Of a stretch of DNA of 54,382 nucleotides, positions 1 to 8,800 are shown piece by piece. Numbering within the stretch: the stretch's first letter is position 1; the number at the start of each line of letters is the position of its first letter. The position numbers and the translations under genes are program-made. This stretch comes from Elusimicrobia bacterium GWA2_56_46 (GTDB lineage: Bacteria; Elusimicrobiota; Elusimicrobia; Elusimicrobiales; UBA9959): assembly GCA_001799575.1 (NCBI GenBank), contig MGTT01000012.1, forward strand, positions 1 through 54,382, written 5' to 3'. The notes under the pieces were generated by a model. The model searched no databases and had not been told where the DNA came from. It saw only the letters and a program-made list of their open reading frames with translations.

Positions 1-47
1 TTATTAAAAAAGCCACAGGAGCAATACGCAGGATCACGGCAACAAAG

Positions 48-85
48 CGGACATTTCTAAATGCCGCTACTACCGGACATTTCTA
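48..85. repeat. 12-bp direct repeat at the window edge
   Basis: The 12-mer CGGACATTTCTA occurs at 48-59 and again at 74-85, 26 bp apart. No gene is visible in bases 1-156. Short repeats like this can sit at an insertion-sequence end lying outside the window, but no transposase is visible here, so the origin is unknown. Confidence 0.45.
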
Positions 86-156
86 TTTGCTTGCAACAAA
101 GAGAAATTTTTTTCGCGCCCGAAACGCGCCGCCCTTACGATGAAGGAGAATAATCC

Positions 157-1392
157 ATGGATTTTAAAGACATCCTTTACAGACGGCTGGTAAAATACGC
201 GAAAGTCGACACCAGAAGCGATCCTGAATCCAAAACTTACCCATCCTCAAAAAATCAGCTTATCCTTGGCGGGATGCTGGTCAAAGAACTGAAAAGCGCG
301 GGCGTGAGGAAAACCGGCATGGATAAATACGGGTATGTGACCGGCGAGATCCCGGCCACGGTCTCCGGGAAATGCCCGGTGATCGGTTTCCTGGCGCATC
401 TGGACACTTCGCCTGACGCAAGCGGGAAGAACGTGAAGCCGCAGCTGCACAGGAATTACGGGGGCGGCGATATAGTCATCAGTAAAAAACTGGGCGTCGT
501 CCTGACCCCGAAGAACTGTCCCGAACTGCTCAAATGCAATGGCGAGGATATTGTGACCGCGTCCGGCGACACGCTCCTGGGCGCGGATAATAAAGCGGGC
601 CTGGCCATAATTATGACCGCCGCCGAATACCTGGTCAGGCATCCGGAGATAAAACACGGGAAAATCAAGATAGGATTCACGCCGGATGAAGAAGTGGGCC
701 AGGGCGTCAAGTATTTCAACGTCAAAAAATTCGGAGCGGAGGCGACGTATACTTTCGACGGAGACGTGGCGGGGGCTATTGAAGAGGAGACGTTTAACGC
801 CGACGGCGTGAAGATCGTTATCAAAGGAAAGAGCGTTCACCCCGGCACGGCCAAGAACACGCTGGCGAACGCCCTTCGGGTGGCGGCGGATATCGTCTCG
901 GCCTGGCCGGAGAACCGCCTGCCCGAGACCACCGAGAACAGGGAAGGCTTTATAATGTTCACCGATCTTAAAGGGGGGATAGAGGCGGCGGAACTGTCCG
1001 GTATCGTCCGGGACCACGATCTGGGAGAGCTCAAGGCGATGGAGCGGCATCTTGCCGCCATCGCTGAGGAAAAGAGAATCAAGTATCCGCTGGCGGACAT
1101 TAAAGTGGAATTTAAGGAGCAATATCGGAACATGGGGCCTGTTATCGCCAGACGCCCCGAGATCATGGCGAGCCTGTCCGCGGCTATTAGGAAAGCCGGC
1201 ATCGAGCCGCGTATAAAACCTGTGCGGGGCGGGACGGACGGCGCACGGCTGTCTTTTATGGGGCTGCCCACGCCGAATGTTTTTACGGGTGGTTACAACT
1301 ACCACGGCCGCTACGAGTGGGTGTCGCTGGACGGCATGAACAAATCCGCCGAAGTTCTGATAAATCTCGTCCAGGAGTGGGCGAAAAAATAG
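157..1392 (+). CDS. pepT: Peptidase T (tripeptide aminopeptidase)
   Basis: Cytosolic di-zinc aminopeptidase of the M20B family that removes the N-terminal residue from tripeptides, supplying amino acids from imported peptides. At 411 aa it has the family's usual length. Visible metal and catalytic motifs are AHLDTSPDASG (H81, D83), the bridging aspartate in LGADNKAG (D144), the catalytic pair in TPDEEVGQG (E178/E179), D201 in FDGD, and the C-terminal GGTDGARLSFMGLPTPN and YHGRYEW segments that hold the last histidine. The ATG at 157 follows GAAGGAG at a good distance. The gene stands alone, and the toxin-antitoxin module behind it has its own promoter. The family assignment is very secure. 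Confidence 0.96.
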   Translation: MDFKDILYRRLVKYAKVDTRSDPESKTYPSSKNQLILGGMLVKELKSAGVRKTGMDKYGYVTGEIPATVSGKCPVIGFLAHLDTSPDASGKNVKPQLHRNYGGGDIVISKKLGVVLTPKNCPELLKCNGEDIVTASGDTLLGADNKAGLAIIMTAAEYLVRHPEIKHGKIKIGFTPDEEVGQGVKYFNVKKFGAEATYTFDGDVAGAIEEETFNADGVKIVIKGKSVHPGTAKNTLANALRVAADIVSAWPENRLPETTENREGFIMFTDLKGGIEAAELSGIVRDHDLGELKAMERHLAAIAEEKRIKYPLADIKVEFKEQYRNMGPVIARRPEIMASLSAAIRKAGIEPRIKPVRGGTDGARLSFMGLPTPNVFTGGYNYHGRYEWVSLDGMNKSAEVLINLVQEWAKK

Positions 1393-1401
1393 GTGACGCC
1401 G

Positions 1402-1456
1402 GGCAAAGGTGCCAGGCTTATTTTTCAGCAGAAAAATGTGCCTGGCTCTCTTTGCC
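1402..1456. repeat. Nested inverted repeat between pepT and the TA promoter
   Basis: Three stacked arms are seen: GGCAAAG (1402-1408) with CTTTGCC (1450-1456), GCCAGGC (1411-1417) with GCCTGGC (1440-1446), and ATTTTTC (1420-1426) with GAAAAAT (1431-1437) around an AGCA loop. It lies just after the pepT stop and ends two bases before the -35 box of the next promoter. It could terminate pepT, act as an operator for the toxin-antitoxin operon, or be a REP-like repeat. There is no T tract directly after the stem, so a classical terminator is unlikely. Confidence 0.6.
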
Positions 1457-1457
1457 A

Positions 1458-1486
1458 TTGACAAAAGGACATTTGTCTGGTATGAT
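1458..1486 (+). promoter_or_regulatory. Sigma-70-type promoter of the toxin-antitoxin operon
   Basis: TTGACA at 1458-1463 and TATGAT at 1481-1486 are separated by 17 bp, a near-consensus arrangement. Transcription would start near 1493, about 18 nt before the antitoxin ATG, leaving room for the GGGAGGGAG ribosome-binding site. The inverted repeat at 1402-1456 abuts the -35 element, a natural place for autoregulation by the antitoxin. Confidence 0.8.
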
Positions 1487-1510
1487 ATAGACATATGGGG
1501 GAGGGAGATT

Positions 1511-1912
1511 ATGAAGAATAAAATTATGCGGGGGGGCGGGAAAGATAAAGGCGCGATCCTGGCCATACGCCGCGGGTTTGGCTACTCCGAAATATGGGAT
1601 GTGCAGCAGGCGTATCAGATAAGCGATAAGCCTTTCGCGCAGCTTATAGGGATAAGCGACAAAACACTTTTCCGGATAAAAAAGTCTAATTCCAGGTTAT
1701 CCTCCCTCTCCGGAGACCGGCTATATAGATTGCAAAAAATATGGGCGTTGGCAAACAGGGTGTTCGAGGCCCCCGGGAACGCCTTGAACTGGCTTCGCCG
1801 CAAACAACCTGGTCTTGATAACCAGGTTCCTCTGGACCTGCTGGACACCGAACCCGGATACGAGCAGGTGCAGACCCTCCTGAACCAGATAGAGTTCGGT
1901 GTGCTGCCGTGA
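1511..1912 (+). CDS. Antitoxin, Xre/MbcA/ParS (DUF2384) type
   Basis: 133-aa antitoxin of the RES-Xre type II toxin-antitoxin class. The N-terminal half looks like a helix-turn-helix DNA-binding region (about residues 30-65, ISDKPFAQLIGISDKTLFR). The C-terminal half is the toxin-binding domain (Xre/MbcA/ParS), with ALANRVFEAPGNALNWLRR followed by PLDLLDTEPGYEQVQTLLNQIEFG, the typical ending of this family. The ATG at 1511 was chosen over upstream in-frame codons because it follows GGGAGGGAG and lies downstream of the promoter. The stop TGA overlaps the GTG of the toxin gene, so the two are translationally coupled. In this family the antitoxin normally represses its own promoter; that is expected here but not shown. 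Confidence 0.9.
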   Translation: MKNKIMRGGGKDKGAILAIRRGFGYSEIWDVQQAYQISDKPFAQLIGISDKTLFRIKKSNSRLSSLSGDRLYRLQKIWALANRVFEAPGNALNWLRRKQPGLDNQVPLDLLDTEPGYEQVQTLLNQIEFGVLP

Positions 1913-2376
1913 CCGCTGTCTGGAGGATAGAGAAAGAAAAATACGCGCGTGAGGCTTTTTCCGGGGACGGGGCCTTTTTTTTCGGCGGCCGCTGGAATCA
2001 GGCGGGGACAAGAATTATATACGCTTCACAAACCTTAGCGCTTGCCGCGCTTGAAAAATTTGTGCACCTTCAGGCCGACTGCGGCGCCATGCGTTTTGTT
2101 TGTTTTAAAATTAAAATCCCCGCCGGGGTAAAGATCAAGACGCTGGAAAGCGCCTCTCTGCCGGCCGGTTGGAGGAAATCGCCCGCCACCGACGCGACTA
2201 AGGATTTGGGCACAAGGTGGGCTCAAAAAATGGAATCCGCCCTGTTGCGCGTGCCGTCCGTAATTATCCCTCCTGAATTCGACTACCTGATAAATCCGCG
2301 GCACCCGGACTATCGCTTGCTTAAAATCGGCAAACCCGCAGACTTCTCTTTCGACCCCCGAATGTGGACAAGGTAG
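1909..2376 (+). CDS. RES-domain toxin
   Basis: 155-aa toxin with a RES domain. Characterised family members degrade or modify NAD+ and arrest growth until neutralised by the Xre partner. Recognisable features are the N-terminal arginine region (VWRIEKEKYAREAF), the GGRWNQAGTRIIYAS core whose Arg and Tyr belong to the NAD-binding pocket, ALAALEKFVHL, and a C-terminal PPEFDYLINPRHPDY segment. It starts with GTG at 1909, overlapping the antitoxin stop, which favours antitoxin synthesis first. The gene is intact, with no frameshift. It converges on the lipoprotein hydrolase gene with only about 30 bp between the two stops. Confidence 0.9.
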   Translation: MTAVWRIEKEKYAREAFSGDGAFFFGGRWNQAGTRIIYASQTLALAALEKFVHLQADCGAMRFVCFKIKIPAGVKIKTLESASLPAGWRKSPATDATKDLGTRWAQKMESALLRVPSVIIPPEFDYLINPRHPDYRLLKIGKPADFSFDPRMWTR

Positions 2377-2408
2377 CGCCGGCTTATGGGGTTTGGCCCG
2401 TATTCTGT

Positions 2409-3257
2409 TTAGCGAGGGGAGGATGCGGCGGCGAAGACGGCTTTCAGGAAGACGACCAGTCTGGGGGCGTAGGCCTCCCGCTGGGCGTAGAAAGCGTCGG
2501 TGTGGCCGGACGGCACCGTCCAGAATTCTTTAGGGCCGGGCGCGGCCGCATACAGGCTTTTGCCCTGCTTAAACGGCACTACCGGGTCTTTTTTCGAATG
2601 AATGAAAAGTTTGGGGCAGGTTATCCCGGCAATGTTTTTCGCCGGGGAATGCCTCCCCGTCACACCTATCCAGGGAATCCATGAGAAGGGCCAGCTCCAC
2701 CAGCGCCTCCGCAGAATGGCGGAACCAACACTCTTATAGGAGTAAAAAGCCCCTTCCAAAATAAGCGCCTTAGGCTGCGGCAGATCCGACTCCGCTATCG
2801 CCGCTACGGCGATAGCTCCGCCCAGGCTCTGGCCGAAAACCGCGATCCGTTCCGCGTCCACGCCCGGGATTCTCCTGACCTGTTTCAGAGCCGCTATGCC
2901 ATCCCGTACCGCGCCATCCAGCCCGGGTTTCCCCTGTGAGGCCCCGTAGCCCCTGTAATCGAATATGAAAACATTGAACCCCTCGCGCGCCAGCCAGGAG
3001 GAATAGGGGAAATGCGAGGTCATGTTCTGCGCGTTTCCGTGAAAATGTATTATCGTCCCCAGCGGCGCGCCCACCGGAGGGAAGAACATCCCTGTCAATT
3101 CAGTCCCGTCGTCCGACCTGAATTGTATAACTTCATAGCTGAACCCGGCCGACGCCGGATCGGAAAAGATGTTTCCGGAGGGCTGGAAAAACAGGTGAGT
3201 GCAGCCGCTTAACAGCGGCAGGACGGCGAACAGCGAACGGCGAATAGCGATCCGCAT
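2409..3257 (-). CDS. Alpha/beta hydrolase lipoprotein (serine aminopeptidase S33-like)
   Basis: 282-aa alpha/beta hydrolase. A lipobox-like LLSGC about 20 residues in, after an MRIAIRR start, predicts a lipoprotein anchored outside the inner membrane. Fold motifs are the oxyanion segment HFHGNAQNMTSH, nucleophile elbow GQSLGGA, the acid in HSKKDPVVPF and the histidine in PSGHTDAF, so the Ser-Asp-His triad is complete. Substrate is unknown; related proteins are esterases or peptidases. The ATG at 3257 is preferred over an upstream in-frame TTG because GGAG lies 9 nt before it. It is downstream of, and on the same strand as, the DUF4105 gene, 38 bp away, so possibly co-transcribed. Confidence 0.85.
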   Translation of the reverse strand: MRIAIRRSLFAVLPLLSGCTHLFFQPSGNIFSDPASAGFSYEVIQFRSDDGTELTGMFFPPVGAPLGTIIHFHGNAQNMTSHFPYSSWLAREGFNVFIFDYRGYGASQGKPGLDGAVRDGIAALKQVRRIPGVDAERIAVFGQSLGGAIAVAAIAESDLPQPKALILEGAFYSYKSVGSAILRRRWWSWPFSWIPWIGVTGRHSPAKNIAGITCPKLFIHSKKDPVVPFKQGKSLYAAAPGPKEFWTVPSGHTDAFYAQREAYAPRLVVFLKAVFAAASSPR

Positions 3258-3295
3258 ATGTTTTAACTCCAAACTTTCGAACCCAACTCTTTACC

Positions 3296-5224
3296 CTACG
3301 GCGCGAATACGAACTGGTGGAAATATATGCCGGCTTCTTTTACGGAACCGCGCCAGGAATATTCCAGCCTGGCCGAACTGTCGCGCGCCAGACGCAGGGA
3401 TGCCGCCGCCGATCCGGCCCAGAGCGGCCTGGTGTCGCCCGCGGCATAGCTGAGATAGCGCGCCTCGATCAAAGCGCGCACCGGGCCATTCTCAGCCAGT
3501 ACTCCCGCCTTTAGACCCGCGCCGGCCCGCCAGCTGGAACGCAGCGCTGGGCCGAAACCGCTGTCGGCCTCGGCGAGGGCGTACCAGATCTGCCGCACGG
3601 GCCGGCGGGCCTCTAACGCCATTCCGGAGCCGGCGTTCATCGCCCATACGGCGGAAGTGCCGCTCTGACGGCCGGTTTCGTCCGCCTGCTCGATGCCGGC
3701 GGAAAATTCCCAGGACTGGCGGCGCACCCAGTCGTCCCACGGGTTTAAGCTCATTACACGCGCCAATCTTCCTTCCTTTATATAAAGGCGGTTATAGCGG
3801 GGGTCATGGCGCAGACGGAAAGAGCCCATCTCAAGCACGGCGTCAGGCAGGTATCCCGCGGGATCGTCCAGCAGATCCTGCGCGGCAAAGCGGGCCTGTA
3901 TTTCATAAGCGGTTCCATTTTTAAGCGAGACCGGACCGGCGCCCAGGCGCAGACTTTCATGGGCCTCTAAAATCGAAGCCGGGCGCTCCGGGCCGCCGGT
4001 AAAAGTGGGCTGCCGCCCAAGAGGCGCCCGCGCCGCGAGCAGGGGATCCGTTCTGGCGTCCAGTTCCGCTTTGCCGATGCGCCCGGCATAAAAGCGCCAG
4101 CTTAAATAATCCACCGCCGTTTCAAGCACGGCCGCTTTGCGCGCGGGGCCGGCGAGATCCATTTTTTTTAATCCGGCGTTCTGGTCGCCGCGCGCTAGTT
4201 GGAGTACGGAGGTCTTTTCGCTTTCTGAAAGCCGGGAGCGCTTCCAGTCCACCGTTTTCCAAAGCGAAGGCCTCCAGCCCGGGGCCGCGGCGGGGGAACC
4301 GGACAGTACGGCCTTGGCGGTGTCCGCGGGTATGACCCAGAGGTGGAAGCGCCGGGAAAGATCCAGCCCGGGTTTAACGATATCCAGCAGCGGCATCAGC
4401 TGCCAGGAACAGTTCCGCGAAAAAAATTTGTAAGGGAAAGCCGCTTTCCCGAGTTCCCAGCCGTGGCGCAGCAGCCGGTCGATTTCTTCCGTCGTCAGGT
4501 TCAGCGGAAACTCCCAGAGGTCACGGTTCTCTATATTGTGGTATTCCTGTATCTTGAGGTAATAGGGGATAGTGGAGAACTGTCCGGGGTAAGCGCCCAC
4601 AAGGCCTTTTAAGGCGAAGAACAAGCCGCTCTCGGCGTCCGCGGCGGCGGCGTAGTTTATGGTGTAGTCGAGCAGATCCGCGCCGGCTGCCCCGCGGTTG
4701 TGGAGGCGCAGGAAAGTATGGCCGTAGAGGGTGGAGGGATTATTAAGGTAGCCGGCGGCAAAAAGCAGGCTTACGGATTCCGTGTCGAGCCCGGCTTTCC
4801 ATTCTTCAAAAGATTTACAGGCTTTAAAGGGAATCTCCGAGGGTTTGATGTCCAGCCGGGCGCGCAGCCAGCGGTAACGCTCCGGAAACCCGCACTCCGG
4901 GCTGTCATCGTCCGCGCCCTCGTAAAATAAACCGTTCACGGCGGCTTCCAGTTCAAGCCTGGGACTGATCTTGCCCCATTTTGAGAGAAAAAAATTATGA
5001 TTCACGGAGGGGCTGCGGTAGCCGCCCAGCAGGTTCTTCCTGTAATACAGGAGTCTCAGCCAGTAAGGGTCTTTCCACGCGGCGGCTTCGAGGGCCGATC
5101 GTCTGACGGCGAGGCGCTGCAGTTCCTTTTCGGGAGCCAGGGCGCGGGCCGGAGACGCCAGCAGGAGTAACGGCAATAAAAAACGGACCGGCGGCTTTAC
5201 CCATCCGGTCCGTTTATGTTTCAT
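3296..5224 (-). CDS. DUF4105-domain secreted protein
   Basis: 642-aa exported protein. The N-terminus (KRTGW...FLLPLLLLASPARALA) is a signal peptide. The central region carries the DUF4105 signature LNNPSTLYGHTFLRLH and later FSRNCSWQLMPLLDI, a papain-like/NlpC-related pattern with a conserved His and Cys. The last ~200 residues (for example FRLRHDPRYNRLYIKEGRL and SLRLARDSSARLEYSWRG) alternate like beta strands of an outer-membrane barrel, which is inference. Family members are periplasmic and poorly understood. The stop codon of the DUF3015 gene is only 19 bp upstream and no ribosome site is evident, so this gene probably depends on read-through translation from that gene. Confidence 0.85.
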   Translation of the reverse strand: MKHKRTGWVKPPVRFLLPLLLLASPARALAPEKELQRLAVRRSALEAAAWKDPYWLRLLYYRKNLLGGYRSPSVNHNFFLSKWGKISPRLELEAAVNGLFYEGADDDSPECGFPERYRWLRARLDIKPSEIPFKACKSFEEWKAGLDTESVSLLFAAGYLNNPSTLYGHTFLRLHNRGAAGADLLDYTINYAAAADAESGLFFALKGLVGAYPGQFSTIPYYLKIQEYHNIENRDLWEFPLNLTTEEIDRLLRHGWELGKAAFPYKFFSRNCSWQLMPLLDIVKPGLDLSRRFHLWVIPADTAKAVLSGSPAAAPGWRPSLWKTVDWKRSRLSESEKTSVLQLARGDQNAGLKKMDLAGPARKAAVLETAVDYLSWRFYAGRIGKAELDARTDPLLAARAPLGRQPTFTGGPERPASILEAHESLRLGAGPVSLKNGTAYEIQARFAAQDLLDDPAGYLPDAVLEMGSFRLRHDPRYNRLYIKEGRLARVMSLNPWDDWVRRQSWEFSAGIEQADETGRQSGTSAVWAMNAGSGMALEARRPVRQIWYALAEADSGFGPALRSSWRAGAGLKAGVLAENGPVRALIEARYLSYAAGDTRPLWAGSAAASLRLARDSSARLEYSWRGSVKEAGIYFHQFVFAP

Positions 5225-5242
5225 TTTACTAGCGGCGCGCGC

Positions 5243-5692
5243 TTACAGGCTGCCGATGAGCCTGTTGATCTCGTTGACAGCGGTCTTCGCGCTGTTGGCG
5301 GCGAAGATGGCGGTGTGGTTCTTCTGAAGCAGAGACGCGAAGCTGCCGGTATTCTCCGGCGTGAAGCCGTAGAGCCTGGCCAGGTTGGCCACATACTCGC
5401 CTTTGCCGGCGGCGGCGTCGCGTGAGAGATCCTTGTAATTGGCCTCAATGAAACTTTCGCGGGCCATGGACATCTTCACCAGACCCTTGTTGTTGCAGCC
5501 CGAGGTGCCGAAAGTTATGCCGAAAGTCTGGCTGCCGAAAGTCCCGTTGGTGGTGGCCGCAAGCACCTGGGTCATGTCGTTCTGCCTGAACGCCAGGCTC
5601 CCCAGGCCGCAGCCGGCGCTGCCGTAATCGGCCGCGAAAGCCGCCGTGCCGAAAGCGGAAACAAGCACCGCGCTGAATAATACTTTTTTCAT
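5243..5692 (-). CDS. DUF3015 family secreted protein
   Basis: 149-aa exported protein with a clear signal peptide (MKKVLFSAVLVSAFGTAAFA). The mature part begins DYGSAGCGLGSLAF and contains NGTFGSQTFGITFGTSGC, the two-cysteine pattern of the DUF3015 family, probably one disulfide in the periplasm or outer membrane. Function is unknown. A near-perfect AGGAGG lies before the ATG, and a sigma-70 promoter is found at 5736-5764. It is the first gene of a likely two- or three-gene minus-strand unit with the DUF4105 gene and perhaps the hydrolase. Confidence 0.85.
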   Translation of the reverse strand: MKKVLFSAVLVSAFGTAAFAADYGSAGCGLGSLAFRQNDMTQVLAATTNGTFGSQTFGITFGTSGCNNKGLVKMSMARESFIEANYKDLSRDAAAGKGEYVANLARLYGFTPENTGSFASLLQKNHTAIFAANSAKTAVNEINRLIGSL

Positions 5693-5735
5693 TTTACAAC
5701 CTCCTATTTCCTATTTGTCAACAGTCCGTTGATAG

Positions 5736-5764
5736 ATTCTGCAACTTAAAAACCCCGCTGTCAA
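5736..5764 (-). promoter_or_regulatory. Promoter of the DUF3015 - DUF4105 unit
   Basis: On the minus strand TTGACA (5759-5764) is followed after 17 bp by CAGAAT (5736-5741). The leader would be about 37 nt and includes the AGGAGG site. The divergent nifJ gene has a separate extended -10 element (TGCTATACT, 5783-5791) immediately beyond. Confidence 0.65.
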
Positions 5765-5782
5765 TTCCCGGCTGCGCAAAAA

Positions 5783-5791
5783 TGCTATACT
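5783..5791 (+). promoter_or_regulatory. Extended -10 element for nifJ
   Basis: TGCTATACT has the TG-N-TATAAT-like extended -10 form. No good -35 is visible. Transcription would begin near 5798, giving a leader of about 55 nt before the nifJ ATG. Confidence 0.5.
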
Positions 5792-5852
5792 ACCGGTATA
5801 TCCCGCTGCATCTCAGGATTTTAGAGAAACCAAAAAACAGGAGAACAACACA

Positions 5853-8800
5853 ATGCCGAAAAACATGGTCGCAATGGACGGGAACACCGCCGCCGCGCAC
5901 GTGGCGCACGCCACCAATGAAGTAATAGCCATTTATCCCATAACGCCCTCCTCGGTCATGGGCGAGCTCTCGGACATCAAGTCCGCCAGGGGCGAAAAGA
6001 ACGTCTGGGGCACCGTGCCCTCGGTGATAGAAATGCAGTCGGAGGGCGGCGCTTCCGGCGCGGTCCACGGCGCTCTGGCCGCCGGCGCGCTCACCACCAC
6101 TTTTACCGCGTCCCAGGGCCTTCTGCTGATGATCCCCAATATGTACAAGATCGCCGGCGAACTGACCGCCACGGTCTTCCATGTCACGGCCCGCGCCCTC
6201 GCGACCCACGCGCTCTCTATTTTCGGCGACCATTCCGACGTTATGGCCACCCGCCAGACCGGCTGGGCGCTGCTCGCTTCGGCCAATCCGCAGGAAGCGA
6301 TGGATTTTGCCCTCATCGCCCAGGCCGCCACATTAAAATCGCGCGTGCCGTTCCTCCATTTCTTCGACGGCTTCAGGACCTCGCATGAGCTGAATATGGT
6401 GGAGCCTTTAAGCCAGGAGATCATGAAAGCGATGCTGGACGATAAGCTGATAGCCGCGCATAAGGCCCGCGGCCTTAACCCGGAGCGTCCCGTTCTGCGC
6501 GGCACCGCCCAGAACCCCGACGTGTTTTTTCAGGCCAAGGAAGCCGCCAATAAATATTACACGGAAGTCCCCGGCATCGTGAAAGAAACCATGGCCGGGT
6601 TCGCAAAGCTGACCGGCCGCAAGTACTCTCTATTCGATTATGTCGGCGCGCCCGACGCGGAGAAAGTCGCGGTTATCATGGCCTCCGGCGCGGACACGGT
6701 CACGGAAACCGTAAATTACCTGCTTGAAAATTCCAAAGAAAAAGTAGGGGTAGTGATAGTGCGTCTTTACAGGCCTTTCTCCCAGGACGACCTGGTCAAC
6801 GCCATTCCGAAAACCGCCAAAAAGATCTCGGTGCTGGACCGCACCAAGGAACCGGGCTCCATAGGCGAGCCCCTGTACCAGGACGTAGTCACCGCCATGT
6901 CCAACGCTTTCAAGGCCGGCAAGATAAAGGAGATGCCGGTGGTGGTCGGCGGGCGCTACGGCCTCGGCTCCAAGGAATTCACCCCGGCCATGGCCAAGGC
7001 CGTGTTCGACGATCTGTCCTCCAAAACGCCCAAGAACGGCTATACCGTCGGCATCAACGACGATGTCACGCATCTGAGCCTGCCTTACGAGGCCGGCTGG
7101 GCGATAGAGCCCAAGGACGTTTTCCGGGCGCTATTTTTCGGTCTGGGTTCCGACGGCACCGTGGGCGCCAATAAGAACACCATGAAGATCATAAGCGAGG
7201 AGACCCCTAACTACGCCCAGGGTTATTTCGTCTACGATTCCAAAAAAGCTGGTTCGATGACCGTCTCTCACGTGCGTTTCGGCAAGAACTATATCAGGGC
7301 GCCTTACCTGGTTTACAAGGCCCACTTCATCGGCTGCCACCAGTTCTCGTTCCTTGAAAAATACGAAATGCTGAACAAGGCCGAGGACGGCGCCGTGTTC
7401 CTCCTGAACAGCCCGTACGCTGCCAAAGACGTGTGGGATCATATTCCCGTCGAAGTCCAGCAGGATATCATCGCCAGGAAACTCAGACTTTATGTCATCA
7501 ACGCCTCCGAGATCGCCAGGGAAACCGGCATGGGCGCGCGCATAAACGTCATCATGCAGACCGCTTTCTTCGGCATCTCCGGCGTGCTTCCCAAGGATGA
7601 AGCCGTCGCGGCCATCAAGAAGTCCATAAAAAAGACTTACTCTTCGAAAGGCGAGGAGGTGGTCAGGAAGAACTTTGACGCCGTGGACAGAACCCTGGCG
7701 GCCATAGAAGAAGTCAAGCATCCCGGTAAGGCCACTTCGAAAATAAAGAGGGCCTGTGTTGTGGAAGGGTATCCTCCGTTCGTCCGCGACACCCTTTGCG
7801 AGATGATGGCTTTCCGCGGCGACGATCTGCCCGTTTCCTCCATGCCTCTCGACGGCACTTTCCCGACCGGCACCGCGCAGTACGAAAAGCGCAATATCGC
7901 GCTGGAAACCCCGGTATGGGTGGAGAACGTCTGTATCCAGTGCGGAATCTGCTCGCTGGTCTGCCCGCACGCCGCGATCAGGATCAAGGGTTATGACGCC
8001 GCCGAACTGGCCGGGGCGCCCAAGACCTTTAAATCCACCGACGGCAAGGGCGACCTGAAAGGCCTCAAATTCACGGTGCAGACCGCGGTCGAAGACTGCA
8101 CCGGCTGTGGCGCCTGCGTTTTCAACTGCCCCGCCAAGGAAAGAACGGACGGCAAAGAGACCGGCCGCAAGGCCATCAACCTGCATGAGCAGCTTCCCCT
8201 GAGGGAGACCGAGCGGGAGAACCTCAAGTTCTTCATGTCGCTGAAAGACACCGGCTCGGCCAAAGTGAACCGCAACACCGTAAAGGGTAGCCAGCTGGTA
8301 AGACCGCTGTTCGAATACTCCGGCTGCTGCGCGGGCTGCGGCGAAACGCCCTACGTCAAGCTGCTGACCCAGCTCTACGGCGACCACCTGACCATAGCCA
8401 ACGCCACCGGCTGCTCCTCCATCTATGGCGGCAACCTGCCGACCACCCCGTACTGCACGCGTGAGGATGGACGCGGTCCGGCCTGGTCTAATTCCCTGTT
8501 CGAGGACAACGCGGAGTTCGGCCTGGGTATGCGTCTGGCATACGACAAGTTCCGCCAGGCGGCAACCGAGCTTCTGACAGAGCTTAAGGGCACCACGCTT
8601 AAGAGCCAGGCGGCTCTGGCCGACCAGATCCTTACCGCCGGAGAAGACGACTGGGCCGCCATCGAACAGCAGCGCGGCCGGGTCATGGATCTCAAGAAAG
8701 CGCTCGCTCCCCTGAAAGACGAGAAATCAGCCCGTCTGCTGACGCTGGCCGACTATCTCATGCGCAAATCGCTGTGGATACTCGGCGGGGACGGCTGGGC

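Noticed and set aside
247-1566. 439-codon minus-strand frame antisense to pepT
   Set aside because: Arginine- and histidine-rich shadow of a well-conserved plus-strand gene.
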